Origin: Collinsella sp.
GTDB lineage: Bacteria; Actinomycetota; Coriobacteriia; Coriobacteriales; Coriobacteriaceae
Length of the DNA stretch: 30,266 bases
Assembly: GCA_019419405.1 (NCBI GenBank)
Contig: DYAA01000164.1
Location: forward strand, 1-30,266
Reading direction: 5' to 3'
The first letter of the stretch is position 1. Every line of letters starts with the position of its first letter. Shown one piece after another: positions 8,245-15,070 of the stretch. The position numbers were made by a program, and so were the translations under genes. A model generated the notes under the pieces. The model was not told where the DNA came from and did not search any database. It saw only the letters and a list, made by a program, of their open reading frames with translations.

Positions 8245-9096
8245 TTAGTCAATCAGATATTTCTCGAATGCGGCCATGTTCTTGGCATCTGCCGCCGCCG
8301 GGTCATCGTAGTAACGACCGTCCGTGATTTCCTGGCCCAGCATGCCGTCGAAACCATGGGCGTTGAGCGTGGCAACGAAGGCGTCCATATCGTGCTTGCC
8401 ATCGCCCCACACCAGATGGCCATACGGATCACCGTCGATAAAGTGCATCTCGTGAATTGCCCCATCACCAAAGGCTGCAAACCAGTCCTCGAGTGTCTCG
8501 CCCGCAACGCCCATCGCGGTTGTATCAACCATGGGCTGTAAGTACGGGCTCGCGACCTCGTCGATCATGCGCTTCGCATCGGAAACCGTCGTCACAAGGT
8601 TGCTCTCCTCGGGACGCAGGCTTTCCATCGTAAGCACCAGACCGTGCTCGCCGGCATACTCCGCCAGAATGGACATGTGCTCGCGGCTGCGCTTCCAGGC
8701 TTCCTCGCGGTCCTCGTCCCAGTCGCCCCAGCCCGAGTTGACGGACATACGGTCGCACCCAAGTACCTCGGCAAGCTCGATGCCGTGCTTAAAGTACGCC
8801 AGGCTGCGCTGTTCATGCAGCGGTTTGCGTGCGCAGTATTGCCAAGGATAGACAACATTCTCGGGGCACAGAGTACGATACCTAAGCCCACGGTCTGCAG
8901 CTTTTTTCGCCAGGACCTCAGCCTCAAAGTAGCCCGTATGGTCGAGTGTCACATGCGGCTCCGCACACCACAGCTCAATGGACTCAAAGCCCAAACGCTG
9001 CTGCACATCAAGGAAGTAATCGAGCGACCACATGATGTAGTGGATATTCATGCCCGCAATCTGTTCGCGGCGCAGCGTCGGCTTGGATTCAGACAT
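8245..9096 (-). CDS. frlC: Sugar phosphate isomerase/epimerase, FrlC-like
   Basis: The 283-residue TIM-barrel protein belongs to the xylose-isomerase-like epimerase family. ELWCAEPH at 41-48 and the PEN..YP block at 78-84 are typical of FrlC. The probable metal ligands are Glu158 (MESLRPEESN), Asp191 (MVDTTAM), His218 (MHFIDGD) and Glu256 (GQEITDG). FrlC interconverts psicoselysine and fructoselysine, which lets the cell use the C3 epimer. The ATG at 9096 has AAGGAGG upstream and begins right after the stop of the YtcJ-like amidohydrolase. Other 3-epimerase activities on ketoses remain possible, but the FrlB and FrlD neighbours favour the Amadori pathway. Confidence 0.8.
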   Translation of the reverse strand: MSESKPTLRREQIAGMNIHYIMWSLDYFLDVQQRLGFESIELWCAEPHVTLDHTGYFEAEVLAKKAADRGLRYRTLCPENVVYPWQYCARKPLHEQRSLAYFKHGIELAEVLGCDRMSVNSGWGDWDEDREEAWKRSREHMSILAEYAGEHGLVLTMESLRPEESNLVTTVSDAKRMIDEVASPYLQPMVDTTAMGVAGETLEDWFAAFGDGAIHEMHFIDGDPYGHLVWGDGKHDMDAFVATLNAHGFDGMLGQEITDGRYYDDPAAADAKNMAAFEKYLID

Positions 9097-9097
9097 C

Positions 9098-10681
9098 TTA
9101 TGCCTCCTTATTACGATCGAACACGATTTGTCCGTCCGACATCGTCATATCAACCGAAAGATCGCGTGCGTCGCGATAATCGAGGTCGAACACATCCCGA
9201 TCGAGCACGCAGATATCAGCAAGCTTGCCGACCTCGAGCGTACCTAGCTCGTCTTCGCGCATCAGATCGTACGCGCCCCCGGCAGTCCAAGCACGCAAGA
9301 GCTCGACAAGCGTCAGCGCGTTGGCCTCATTCACGGGCAGTCCATCGTCGAAGTATCCGCCGCACGCACTGTAGATTGACTCGCCCAGGCTCGGAATCAG
9401 CAGCGGCAAATCCGTACCACAGCACACCGTGCATCCGGAATCTTCCATGCCGCGGCGATTCCAGCTGTGCAAAAGTCGCGTCTTGCCAATTTGTCGACGC
9501 ATCATCGATAGGCAATCCTCGCGCCGGTCCAGCGTCAGAATCTGCGGATAGACCTCGCAAATTCCACCTAACTTGCCAAACTCGACAAGATCGGTCGGAT
9601 CAGAGTTCTCGAGATCGGTAATCGCATGGCGGCGAAGCAACCGTCCATGCTCGTCTCGAGGCAGCGAGGCATAGAGCGCCACGGTGCGACGAACGGCGCC
9701 ATCGCCCTGGCAATGCAAGGAATATCGGAAGCCGTCAGCATCAATTGCGCGCAGCTCGTTCTCAATCAGATCCCACTCGGGCTCCTCGACAACCGTCTTG
9801 CCGGCAGCGCCCGCATCGGCCGTGTCCTCATAGGGGTCAATCATCTCGGCAAGCCCCGCCCATACGCCGCGATCGGTCATACGGTTGAAGCCAGAAAAAC
9901 GAACGAACGGTCCCCGGAAGCGCTCTCGTGCCTCGCGGGCATATGCCAGATTTGCACCGGCACCCACCGGCTGCGACATCATAGAGACGCGAACCGTCAG
10001 CTCACCAGATTCCTCACGGCGAGCCATTTCGTCGGCAAAACCGTAGTAGTCATCAAACGCCATCTCCTTGATGGCGGTAACGCCGCGCTCGTTAAGCATG
10101 CTCATGTAGTCCGAATACCCCGCACGTACCTCGAGCAGCGCGAGGAAATCGCTCATCATGCGCCAGATCTTCTCGGCATAGCACGCCTGGGGTGTAAAGC
10201 CGTATCGTGCACTGGCGGCAGCATTGAGAACGCAGGTCTCCGCACCCGGTGTAAAGCAGACGACAGGGATATCGCCAAAACAATCGTCAAACACAGCTGC
10301 CGTATTTGCGTTCTCGGCATCCGATGCCAACGTTTCGGGTAGGCTGTGGCCAAAAGCCGCCGCGCAATCCGGATGATCTTCTTTCCATGCACGCAAGAGC
10401 GACACGGCCTCTTTGGCATCAGCGATGCCGGACAGATCAGACCCCAACGTCCGCAGCGCCCAGCCTGTATAGAAGGTATGCACATCGATCAGGCCAGGCA
10501 TGACGGTGCGGTCGCCCAGGTCAACTACCTCGTCCGCTTGGGTCAAATACGAAGTTACCTCACACTTGGTGCCAACAGCCTCAATTCGATTGCCACGGAC
10601 CGCTACGAAACCTTCAAACGGCAGGTCCCCCGTACCGGTAAAGACGCTCTTAGACGTCAGGACCGTCAAACGATCAGACAT
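9098..10681 (-). CDS. YtcJ-like (amidohydrolase-3) metal-dependent hydrolase with variant HxH motif
   Basis: The 527-residue protein has the amidohydrolase-3/YtcJ layout: an N-terminal beta-sandwich strand set, VMPGLIDVHTF at 60-70, HCQGDGA at 323-329, RHAITDLE at 351-358 and CGTDLPLLIP at 421-430 (Asp424). A C-terminal beta region includes GTLEVGKLADICVLDRD. Family members hydrolyse amide bonds, for example N-substituted formamides. The usual HxH pair is reduced to H68-T-F70, so one metal ligand is absent. I place the start at ATG 10681, with GGTGG 5 bases upstream; GTG at 10687 or 10690 also reads in frame. It follows the carrier gene by 9 bases and probably acts on the imported compound, for example by removing an N-acyl group or peptide bond (inference). 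Confidence 0.8.
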   Translation of the reverse strand: MSDRLTVLTSKSVFTGTGDLPFEGFVAVRGNRIEAVGTKCEVTSYLTQADEVVDLGDRTVMPGLIDVHTFYTGWALRTLGSDLSGIADAKEAVSLLRAWKEDHPDCAAAFGHSLPETLASDAENANTAAVFDDCFGDIPVVCFTPGAETCVLNAAASARYGFTPQACYAEKIWRMMSDFLALLEVRAGYSDYMSMLNERGVTAIKEMAFDDYYGFADEMARREESGELTVRVSMMSQPVGAGANLAYAREARERFRGPFVRFSGFNRMTDRGVWAGLAEMIDPYEDTADAGAAGKTVVEEPEWDLIENELRAIDADGFRYSLHCQGDGAVRRTVALYASLPRDEHGRLLRRHAITDLENSDPTDLVEFGKLGGICEVYPQILTLDRREDCLSMMRRQIGKTRLLHSWNRRGMEDSGCTVCCGTDLPLLIPSLGESIYSACGGYFDDGLPVNEANALTLVELLRAWTAGGAYDLMREDELGTLEVGKLADICVLDRDVFDLDYRDARDLSVDMTMSDGQIVFDRNKEA

Positions 10682-10690
10682 CACAACCAC

Positions 10691-12154
10691 CTACACCGGA
10701 AGCATGCCAGAGATTGCCGTTACGATCAGGCCAAAGACGACCATGAAAATGAAGAACTTCCAAATGGTCTTCCACCATTGGCCAAACGAAATCTTAGACA
10801 CGGCAAGGCCGGCGACCGTCATGCCCGCCACGGGACTGATAGTGTTGATGGTCTGATTAGCAAACTGGAGCGCGGTAACGGCAGCCTCGGGATTGAGGCC
10901 CATAAGCTCGGTCAGCGGACCCATGACGGGCATGGTGAGCGCCGCAAGTCCAGAACTCGAAGGAACCAGCAAAGAGAGCAGGCCAAGGACGATATACATA
11001 AACGTGGTGTAGACGGCGGCGGGTGCACCGGCGAGCGCAGTAGCGAGCGCCTGGAGGATGGTGTCGATGATCATGCCGCCCTCGGCGATGCCCAGAATGC
11101 CGCGAGCGATACCGATAACGATGGCGGCGTACGCAAAGTCGGCGAGACCCTTAACGAACTCCTCAGCGATCGTCTGCTGGTCAAGACCGCCCAGGATACC
11201 GGCAAGCAAGCCCATGCCAAGAAACACGGCGGAAATCTCATTCATGTACCAGCCCTGGGTAACAAGACCCCAGACGATGATGCCCATACCGCAAGCAAAA
11301 TCGATAAGCACGAGCTTCTGACGGATAGTGAACTCTTCCTCGATGGAGGCATCGGTCACAGAAAACTCAACACGCTTGAGCTTATCGTCCTCGTACGTAA
11401 TGGACGACTCGGGATTTTTCTTTACACGCATGGCGTAGCGCATGGCCCATGCGATACCGACGGCAGTGAAGATGACCCAAGAAACGGCGCGCAGCCACAG
11501 CTGAGGATTGCCCTCGATACCAATGATGCCTTGGGCGATCAAAACATTAAACGGGTCGATGGTCGAAGCACAATATCCCAGGTTAGGACCAAGGAAGCAG
11601 ATGATAAACGCCGTCATCGAGTCATACCCGATACCCATCATGATGGGAATGAAGATGGCATAGAACGGTAGGGCTTCCTCAGACATACCAAACGTAGTGC
11701 CGCAAATGGACAGCAGCGTCATCGTGATGGGAATGATGAGGATGTCCTTGTTCTTGAGCTTTTTAATCACACGGCTCATGCCGGCATTCAAAGCGTTGGT
11801 CTTGGTGATGATTGCGAACGATCCGCCAATCAATAAGACGAACGCAACGACATCGGCAGCCTCCTGGATGCCCTTGGTGGGCGCTTGCAGGACCGCGAAG
11901 ATATCTTGACCCAGATTGATGGTCTCGCCGGTCTCGGAATCGGTGTAGTTCTTATCGACCTGTTCATAGGTTCCAGCAACGGCGACTTCACGCTCGCCCG
12001 CCGCTGTCGAAATTGTCTTGCGCTGATACTGACCAGAGGGAACGATCCAAGTCAGGACCGCAAAGACAACGATCAGCAAGAACATGATCGTATAGACATG
12101 CGGTAATTTGAACTTAAAACGTCTGTTTGTCTTCTTCGCCTTCGTATCTGACAT
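10691..12154 (-). CDS. YfcC-family membrane carrier
   Basis: The 487-residue integral membrane protein has about twelve hydrophobic segments and the YfcC/DcuC-like pattern. It opens FKFKLPHVYTIMFLLIVVF, continues through TWIVPSGQY and has the re-entrant SSSGLAALTMPVMGPLTELMG loop near residue 405. YfcC relatives are assigned as basic amino-acid or dicarboxylate carriers. Placed first in a leftward operon with Amadori-product enzymes, it is the likely importer of a fructosylated amino acid or related compound, in place of the amino-acid permease FrlA of enterobacteria (inference). The ATG at 12154 has GGAGG 5 bases upstream; the longer in-frame reading to 12214 would run through the promoter region and is rejected. 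Confidence 0.85.
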   Translation of the reverse strand: MSDTKAKKTNRRFKFKLPHVYTIMFLLIVVFAVLTWIVPSGQYQRKTISTAAGEREVAVAGTYEQVDKNYTDSETGETINLGQDIFAVLQAPTKGIQEAADVVAFVLLIGGSFAIITKTNALNAGMSRVIKKLKNKDILIIPITMTLLSICGTTFGMSEEALPFYAIFIPIMMGIGYDSMTAFIICFLGPNLGYCASTIDPFNVLIAQGIIGIEGNPQLWLRAVSWVIFTAVGIAWAMRYAMRVKKNPESSITYEDDKLKRVEFSVTDASIEEEFTIRQKLVLIDFACGMGIIVWGLVTQGWYMNEISAVFLGMGLLAGILGGLDQQTIAEEFVKGLADFAYAAIVIGIARGILGIAEGGMIIDTILQALATALAGAPAAVYTTFMYIVLGLLSLLVPSSSGLAALTMPVMGPLTELMGLNPEAAVTALQFANQTINTISPVAGMTVAGLAVSKISFGQWWKTIWKFFIFMVVFGLIVTAISGMLPV

Positions 12155-12214
12155 AGATACCTCCAAAGAACTCGAGACTGCATCGCATCTCGCTTCAACG
12201 CTTGCACAAGGCAA

Positions 12215-12233
12215 ACGTTCTATGACGTTCTAT
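12215..12233. promoter_or_regulatory. Tandem ACGTTCTAT direct repeat, probable operator
   Basis: ACGTTCTAT occurs at 12215-12223 and again at 12225-12233, a 10-base period that puts both copies on the same DNA face. The pair begins just after the -10 box of the carrier-operon promoter and covers the likely transcription start. It is a natural binding site for the adjacent GntR/UTRA regulator, but that link is inferred. Confidence 0.5.
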
Positions 12234-12262
12234 AGATTACCAGCAGCTTTTCTCGTCATCAA
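12234..12262 (-). promoter_or_regulatory. Promoter of the carrier and frl-like operon
   Basis: On the minus strand, TTGATG (12262-12257) and TAATCT (12239-12234) are separated by 17 bases, about 80 bases upstream of the carrier start codon. The -35 is fair and the -10 weak, as expected of a regulated promoter. It overlaps the tandem repeat just downstream. Confidence 0.45.
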
Positions 12263-12324
12263 GATAATTTCAAACTGATTGCCGCAACGCGGTTGAACGG
12301 TTGCGTTTGCGCCGTGAACGGTAT

Positions 12325-12360
12325 GGAAACGCCCGGTGAGATGATCCACCGGGCGTCTCC
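12325..12360 (-). terminator. Stem-loop after the GntR-family regulator gene
   Basis: A 14-pair stem with one mismatch (12325-12338 with 12347-12360) and an 8-base loop starts 13 bases past the regulator stop codon. The T-run is weak (TTT only), but the position fits a terminator that separates regulator transcription from the carrier operon. Confidence 0.65.
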
Positions 12361-12372
12361 ATTCGCAATGTC

Positions 12373-13116
12373 CTAGATGTCAAAAACGTAGCGAGACCCA
12401 ACGATCCGCTGACGACCGATGATAAACGGCCGCCGCTGCTCATCAAAGAAGAAGGCTTCCATATAAAACAAGGGTTCGCCAACGGGAACCGCCAGCAACC
12501 GAGCGACCTCGGGCGATGCGCACGCGATCTCGAGCGTGCACGGGTCGGTAAACGCAGGCGTCCGCCCCGTCCGGTTGCGCACGAACTCAAAAATGGATTG
12601 GTTAGATAGAGGCGCCGTTGATAGATAGGCGTTGTCCTCGTAAACGTATATGTTGTTCTCAAGCATGACAGGGACGCCATCGGCAGTACGCACGCGCTCA
12701 ACGCAAATCAAGTCAGTTCCAACGGGAACACCAAAGAACTGTGCTTCGGTGGAATCCGCCGGCAGTATCTTTCTCGAAATGACACACGCCCCCGGTTCCA
12801 TTCCGTTAGCGCGGCATGCGTCCGAAAAACTCTGGACGTCATCCTTCTGGCGAATCTTGCGCTTGAGCTTGGGGGCATTGACAAACGTGCCTTTCCCCTG
12901 TCGCTTCGTTAGATAGCCCTGTTGGACGAGCTCCTCAATAGCGCGTCGCACGGTAACGCGGCCAACTTTATAGCTCTCAGCCAATTCGAATTCGTTGGGT
13001 ATCCGCGCACCTGCCTTGTAGGCACCGGAGTTGATTTCGTTTTTAATGATATCAATGACCTGTTGGTACAGCGGTATCGCTGCTTTACCGTCAGTTAGCC
13101 CTTCAGTCGGTGGCAT
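12373..13116 (-). CDS. GntR-family transcriptional regulator with UTRA ligand domain
   Basis: The 247-residue protein has an N-terminal GntR winged helix at about 15-79. It includes IPLYQQVIDIIKNEI, IPNEFELAESYKVGRVTVRRAI with the recognition helix near 52-64, and the wing RQGKGTF. A UTRA effector domain of the HutC subfamily follows from about 95 to 245. UTRA domains sense small molecules, often sugar phosphates. The gene lies at the head of the leftward catabolic locus and matches the role of FrlR in enterobacterial frl loci, so the likely inducer is an Amadori compound or its phosphate (inference). GGGAGAGGG precedes the ATG at 13116. The gene begins only about 30 bases after a terminator hairpin, so its promoter must be compact or overlap that hairpin; I could not define it. 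Confidence 0.88.
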   Translation of the reverse strand: MPPTEGLTDGKAAIPLYQQVIDIIKNEINSGAYKAGARIPNEFELAESYKVGRVTVRRAIEELVQQGYLTKRQGKGTFVNAPKLKRKIRQKDDVQSFSDACRANGMEPGACVISRKILPADSTEAQFFGVPVGTDLICVERVRTADGVPVMLENNIYVYEDNAYLSTAPLSNQSIFEFVRNRTGRTPAFTDPCTLEIACASPEVARLLAVPVGEPLFYMEAFFFDEQRRPFIIGRQRIVGSRYVFDI

Positions 13117-13147
13117 ATACCCTCTCCCAGCGCAATTACGTCTAAAA

Positions 13148-13182
13148 CGGGCTTAAGGGCATTCAACAAGTCCTTAAGCCCG
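13148..13182 (-). terminator. Rho-independent terminator after the beta-PGM-like HAD gene
   Basis: CGGGCTTAAGG at 13148-13158 pairs perfectly with CCTTAAGCCCG at 13172-13182 around a 13-base loop. Read leftward it ends in TTTTAG. It should stop transcripts from the HAD gene before the GntR-family regulator. Confidence 0.8.
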
Positions 13183-13219
13183 CATTAGCTTAAAGTATGC
13201 TAGGTGTCGCACCAAAATG

Positions 13220-13244
13220 TCGGGTATTTACTCATCGGACCCGA
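13220..13244 (-). terminator. Smaller hairpin just after the HAD stop codon
   Basis: TCGGGT at 13220-13225 pairs with ACCCGA at 13239-13244 with a 13-base loop. Read leftward, CATTTTGG follows. It may assist the stronger terminator at 13148-13182. Confidence 0.4.
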
Positions 13245-13266
13245 AAAACGCGCAACTAACGCGCTC

Positions 13267-13926
13267 TTACGCGAGTTCCAGCAGGTCCGGCAGCTGATCG
13301 ATAATCTTATCCGCGGCGTCCTGACTAAAGCCAAAGCGCTCCTCGCGCTTGGCGATGACTGTCAGACCGGCGCGCTTGCCGGCAGTGATGCCAGGCACCG
13401 AATCCTCAACGCAGCAGCAGCGATTCGCGGGCAGCCCCAGCAGGTCCAGCGCATGCAGGTAGATGTCGGGCTCGGGCTTACTCTCCTTAAACTGCTCGCC
13501 GCTCACCACATACTCAAAGGCATCCGACAGCCCGCACGCGTTGAGCACTTCCTCGATGCTATCCATGGGAGACGAGCTGGCAAGCGCCACGCGAACGCCA
13601 CGGCGCGGCAGCTCTCGAATCGTATCCACAGCGCCTGGGTTAATCAAAGCCTGATAGTCGCGCGGACGCTTATGCGCCCACTCGTCCCAACGGGCCAACG
13701 CTTCCTCGCCAGTGAAATGCCCCTTACCGGCGCGCTCAAACCAATCGACCAGCATATGCAGGAAGAACTGATGCGAGGTACCGACTTGCCCATTCAACTC
13801 CTCTTGAGTCAGGTTAAGCCCAAGCTCCTTGGCAAACGCGGCAGTCTCGCCCAGGTAGTAATACTCGGTATCGACAATGACACCGTCCATGTCAAAGATA
13901 ACGGCGTCGAACGGAAATGCGGACAC
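13267..13926 (-). CDS. HAD-family phosphatase, beta-phosphoglucomutase-like subgroup
   Basis: The 219-residue protein is a HAD subfamily IA hydrolase. The nucleophile motif FDMDGVIVDTE is at 11-21 (Asp12, Asp14), the Ser/Thr motif ALASSSP at 115-120, Lys150 in ESKPEPDIY and the acidic motif VEDSVPG at 173-179. A helical cap lies between the first two motifs, as in beta-phosphoglucomutase and related sugar phosphatases. The start is GTG at 13926, with AGGGAGG 5 bases upstream. The ATG reading at 13974 would pass through the terminator hairpin at 13946-13967 and is rejected. It lies downstream of a Cof-type HAD gene but is separated from it by that terminator, so it may have its own weak transcription. 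The substrate is unknown, probably a sugar phosphate. Confidence 0.85.
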   Translation of the reverse strand: MSAFPFDAVIFDMDGVIVDTEYYYLGETAAFAKELGLNLTQEELNGQVGTSHQFFLHMLVDWFERAGKGHFTGEEALARWDEWAHKRPRDYQALINPGAVDTIRELPRRGVRVALASSSPMDSIEEVLNACGLSDAFEYVVSGEQFKESKPEPDIYLHALDLLGLPANRCCCVEDSVPGITAGKRAGLTVIAKREERFGFSQDAADKIIDQLPDLLELA

Positions 13927-13945
13927 GGCACCCTCCCTAACAAAA

Positions 13946-13967
13946 GGGCGCCCGCAAGCAGGCGCCC
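13946..13967 (-). terminator. Rho-independent terminator after the Cof-type HAD gene
   Basis: GGGCGCC (13946-13952) pairs perfectly with GGCGCCC (13961-13967) around an 8-base loop. Leftward transcription then meets TTTTG at 13945-13941. It lies between the two HAD genes. Confidence 0.85.
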
Positions 13968-13990
13968 AAACCATGCATTAATCGGCGATT

Positions 13991-14833
13991 CTAACCCAGC
14001 AGCTTATCCAGCGCCACTGCAATACCGTCTTCGTTGTTATTGGCGGTTACCATCTGGGCAACTGCCTTAACCTCATCGACGGCGTTGCCCATGGCAACAC
14101 CGGTGCCGGCCCACTCAATCATGGACTTGTCGTTCTGGCCGTCGCCAAACGAGACGACCTCGCTGGCATCGATACCGAGCTTGGGCAGGGCACCCTCGAG
14201 CGCACGGGCTTTGTCGATACCGGGCGCCGTGTACTCAAAGTACCAGTCGGCCGTAAACATGCCCGAAAGCGTCTGGGTAAAGGGCGCATACATCTCCTCG
14301 TAATGCGCCTGCAGGTAGGTCGGATCACCCGCCGTCAGCAGCTTGTCCACGGGATAAGTGTCCACGACCTCATGCAAGCTCTCGACCTCGCGAATCTTAA
14401 GATCGCACGCATCGCGCTCATACTTGACGATATTCTTCTGCAAGCCGTCAGGCAGCGTGATCATGCAATGGTACGAGTCCTCGACGTGCAAATCGCGACC
14501 GAGCGAAATCATAGGGATCACGTCGAAATTGCGCAGATGATCAATCAGACGGTGCAGCTCGTCAGCCGGCATGGCCTGGTCAAAAAGGACCTCATCGGTC
14601 TGAGCGTCGACCACATGCGCGCCATTAAAGGCAACTAGCAGACCGTCATGGTTTTGAAGGTCGAGCTCCTGCGCCAAGGCGTGCAACCCCCATGCGGGAC
14701 GGCCCGAAGCCAAGATGAGCTTAATGCCCGACTCCTGCGTCGCGAGCAGCTTCTCGCGCGTACGCGGGCTGATGACCTTTTGGTCGTTGGTGAGCGTACC
14801 GTCGATATCCATTGCGATGGCTTTGATTGCCAT
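13991..14833 (-). CDS. Cof-type HAD-IIB phosphatase
   Basis: The 280-residue protein belongs to the Cof/YidA HAD-IIB group of sugar-phosphate and cofactor phosphatases. The nucleophile motif is AMDIDGTLTND at 7-17 (Asp9, Asp11), followed by ILASGRP and the C-terminal VSFGDGQNDKSM motif around 227-238. The large C2-type cap domain lies between. The start is the ATG at 14833, which has GGGAGG 5 bases upstream; the longer reading to 15019 runs into the pgi terminator. It follows pgi on the same strand but after a hairpin. Members of this family are often broadly specific, so I propose no substrate. Confidence 0.87.
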   Translation of the reverse strand: MAIKAIAMDIDGTLTNDQKVISPRTREKLLATQESGIKLILASGRPAWGLHALAQELDLQNHDGLLVAFNGAHVVDAQTDEVLFDQAMPADELHRLIDHLRNFDVIPMISLGRDLHVEDSYHCMITLPDGLQKNIVKYERDACDLKIREVESLHEVVDTYPVDKLLTAGDPTYLQAHYEEMYAPFTQTLSGMFTADWYFEYTAPGIDKARALEGALPKLGIDASEVVSFGDGQNDKSMIEWAGTGVAMGNAVDEVKAVAQMVTANNNEDGIAVALDKLLG

Positions 14834-15007
14834 ATGTGCCTCCCTGTCATTGAGCAACCTTGTCTGAGCCATCATACAGAACACCCACGGCGGCGCTGTT
14901 TGCAACGGGAAAAATGTCACATTGTCCCAAACATGAACGGCGTGCCTTCGACGATTGCGATGCCCGTCGAGGCGCCTCCCGATACATTCCATTCTATCCA
15001 GATAGCA

Positions 15008-15039
15008 AAGGGCCCGCATCCCAACGGATACGGGCCCTT
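15008..15039 (-). terminator. Strong hairpin after pgi
   Basis: AAGGGCCCG at 15008-15016 pairs with CGGGCCCTT at 15031-15039, and the stem continues with ATCC/GGAT around a CAAC loop. It starts 32 bases past the pgi stop codon. The T-run is short, so it may be only partly rho-independent. The rest of 14834-15070 holds the leader of the Cof-type gene; nothing else was recognised there. Confidence 0.7.
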
Positions 15040-15070
15040 GTCGGCTATGCGTTAGTTTTCGCAGCGAATC

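Noticed and set aside
9626..11671. Long plus-strand open frames in this stretch
   Set aside because: They mirror the YtcJ-like and YfcC-like genes, contain no recognisable domain and have low-complexity basic composition.
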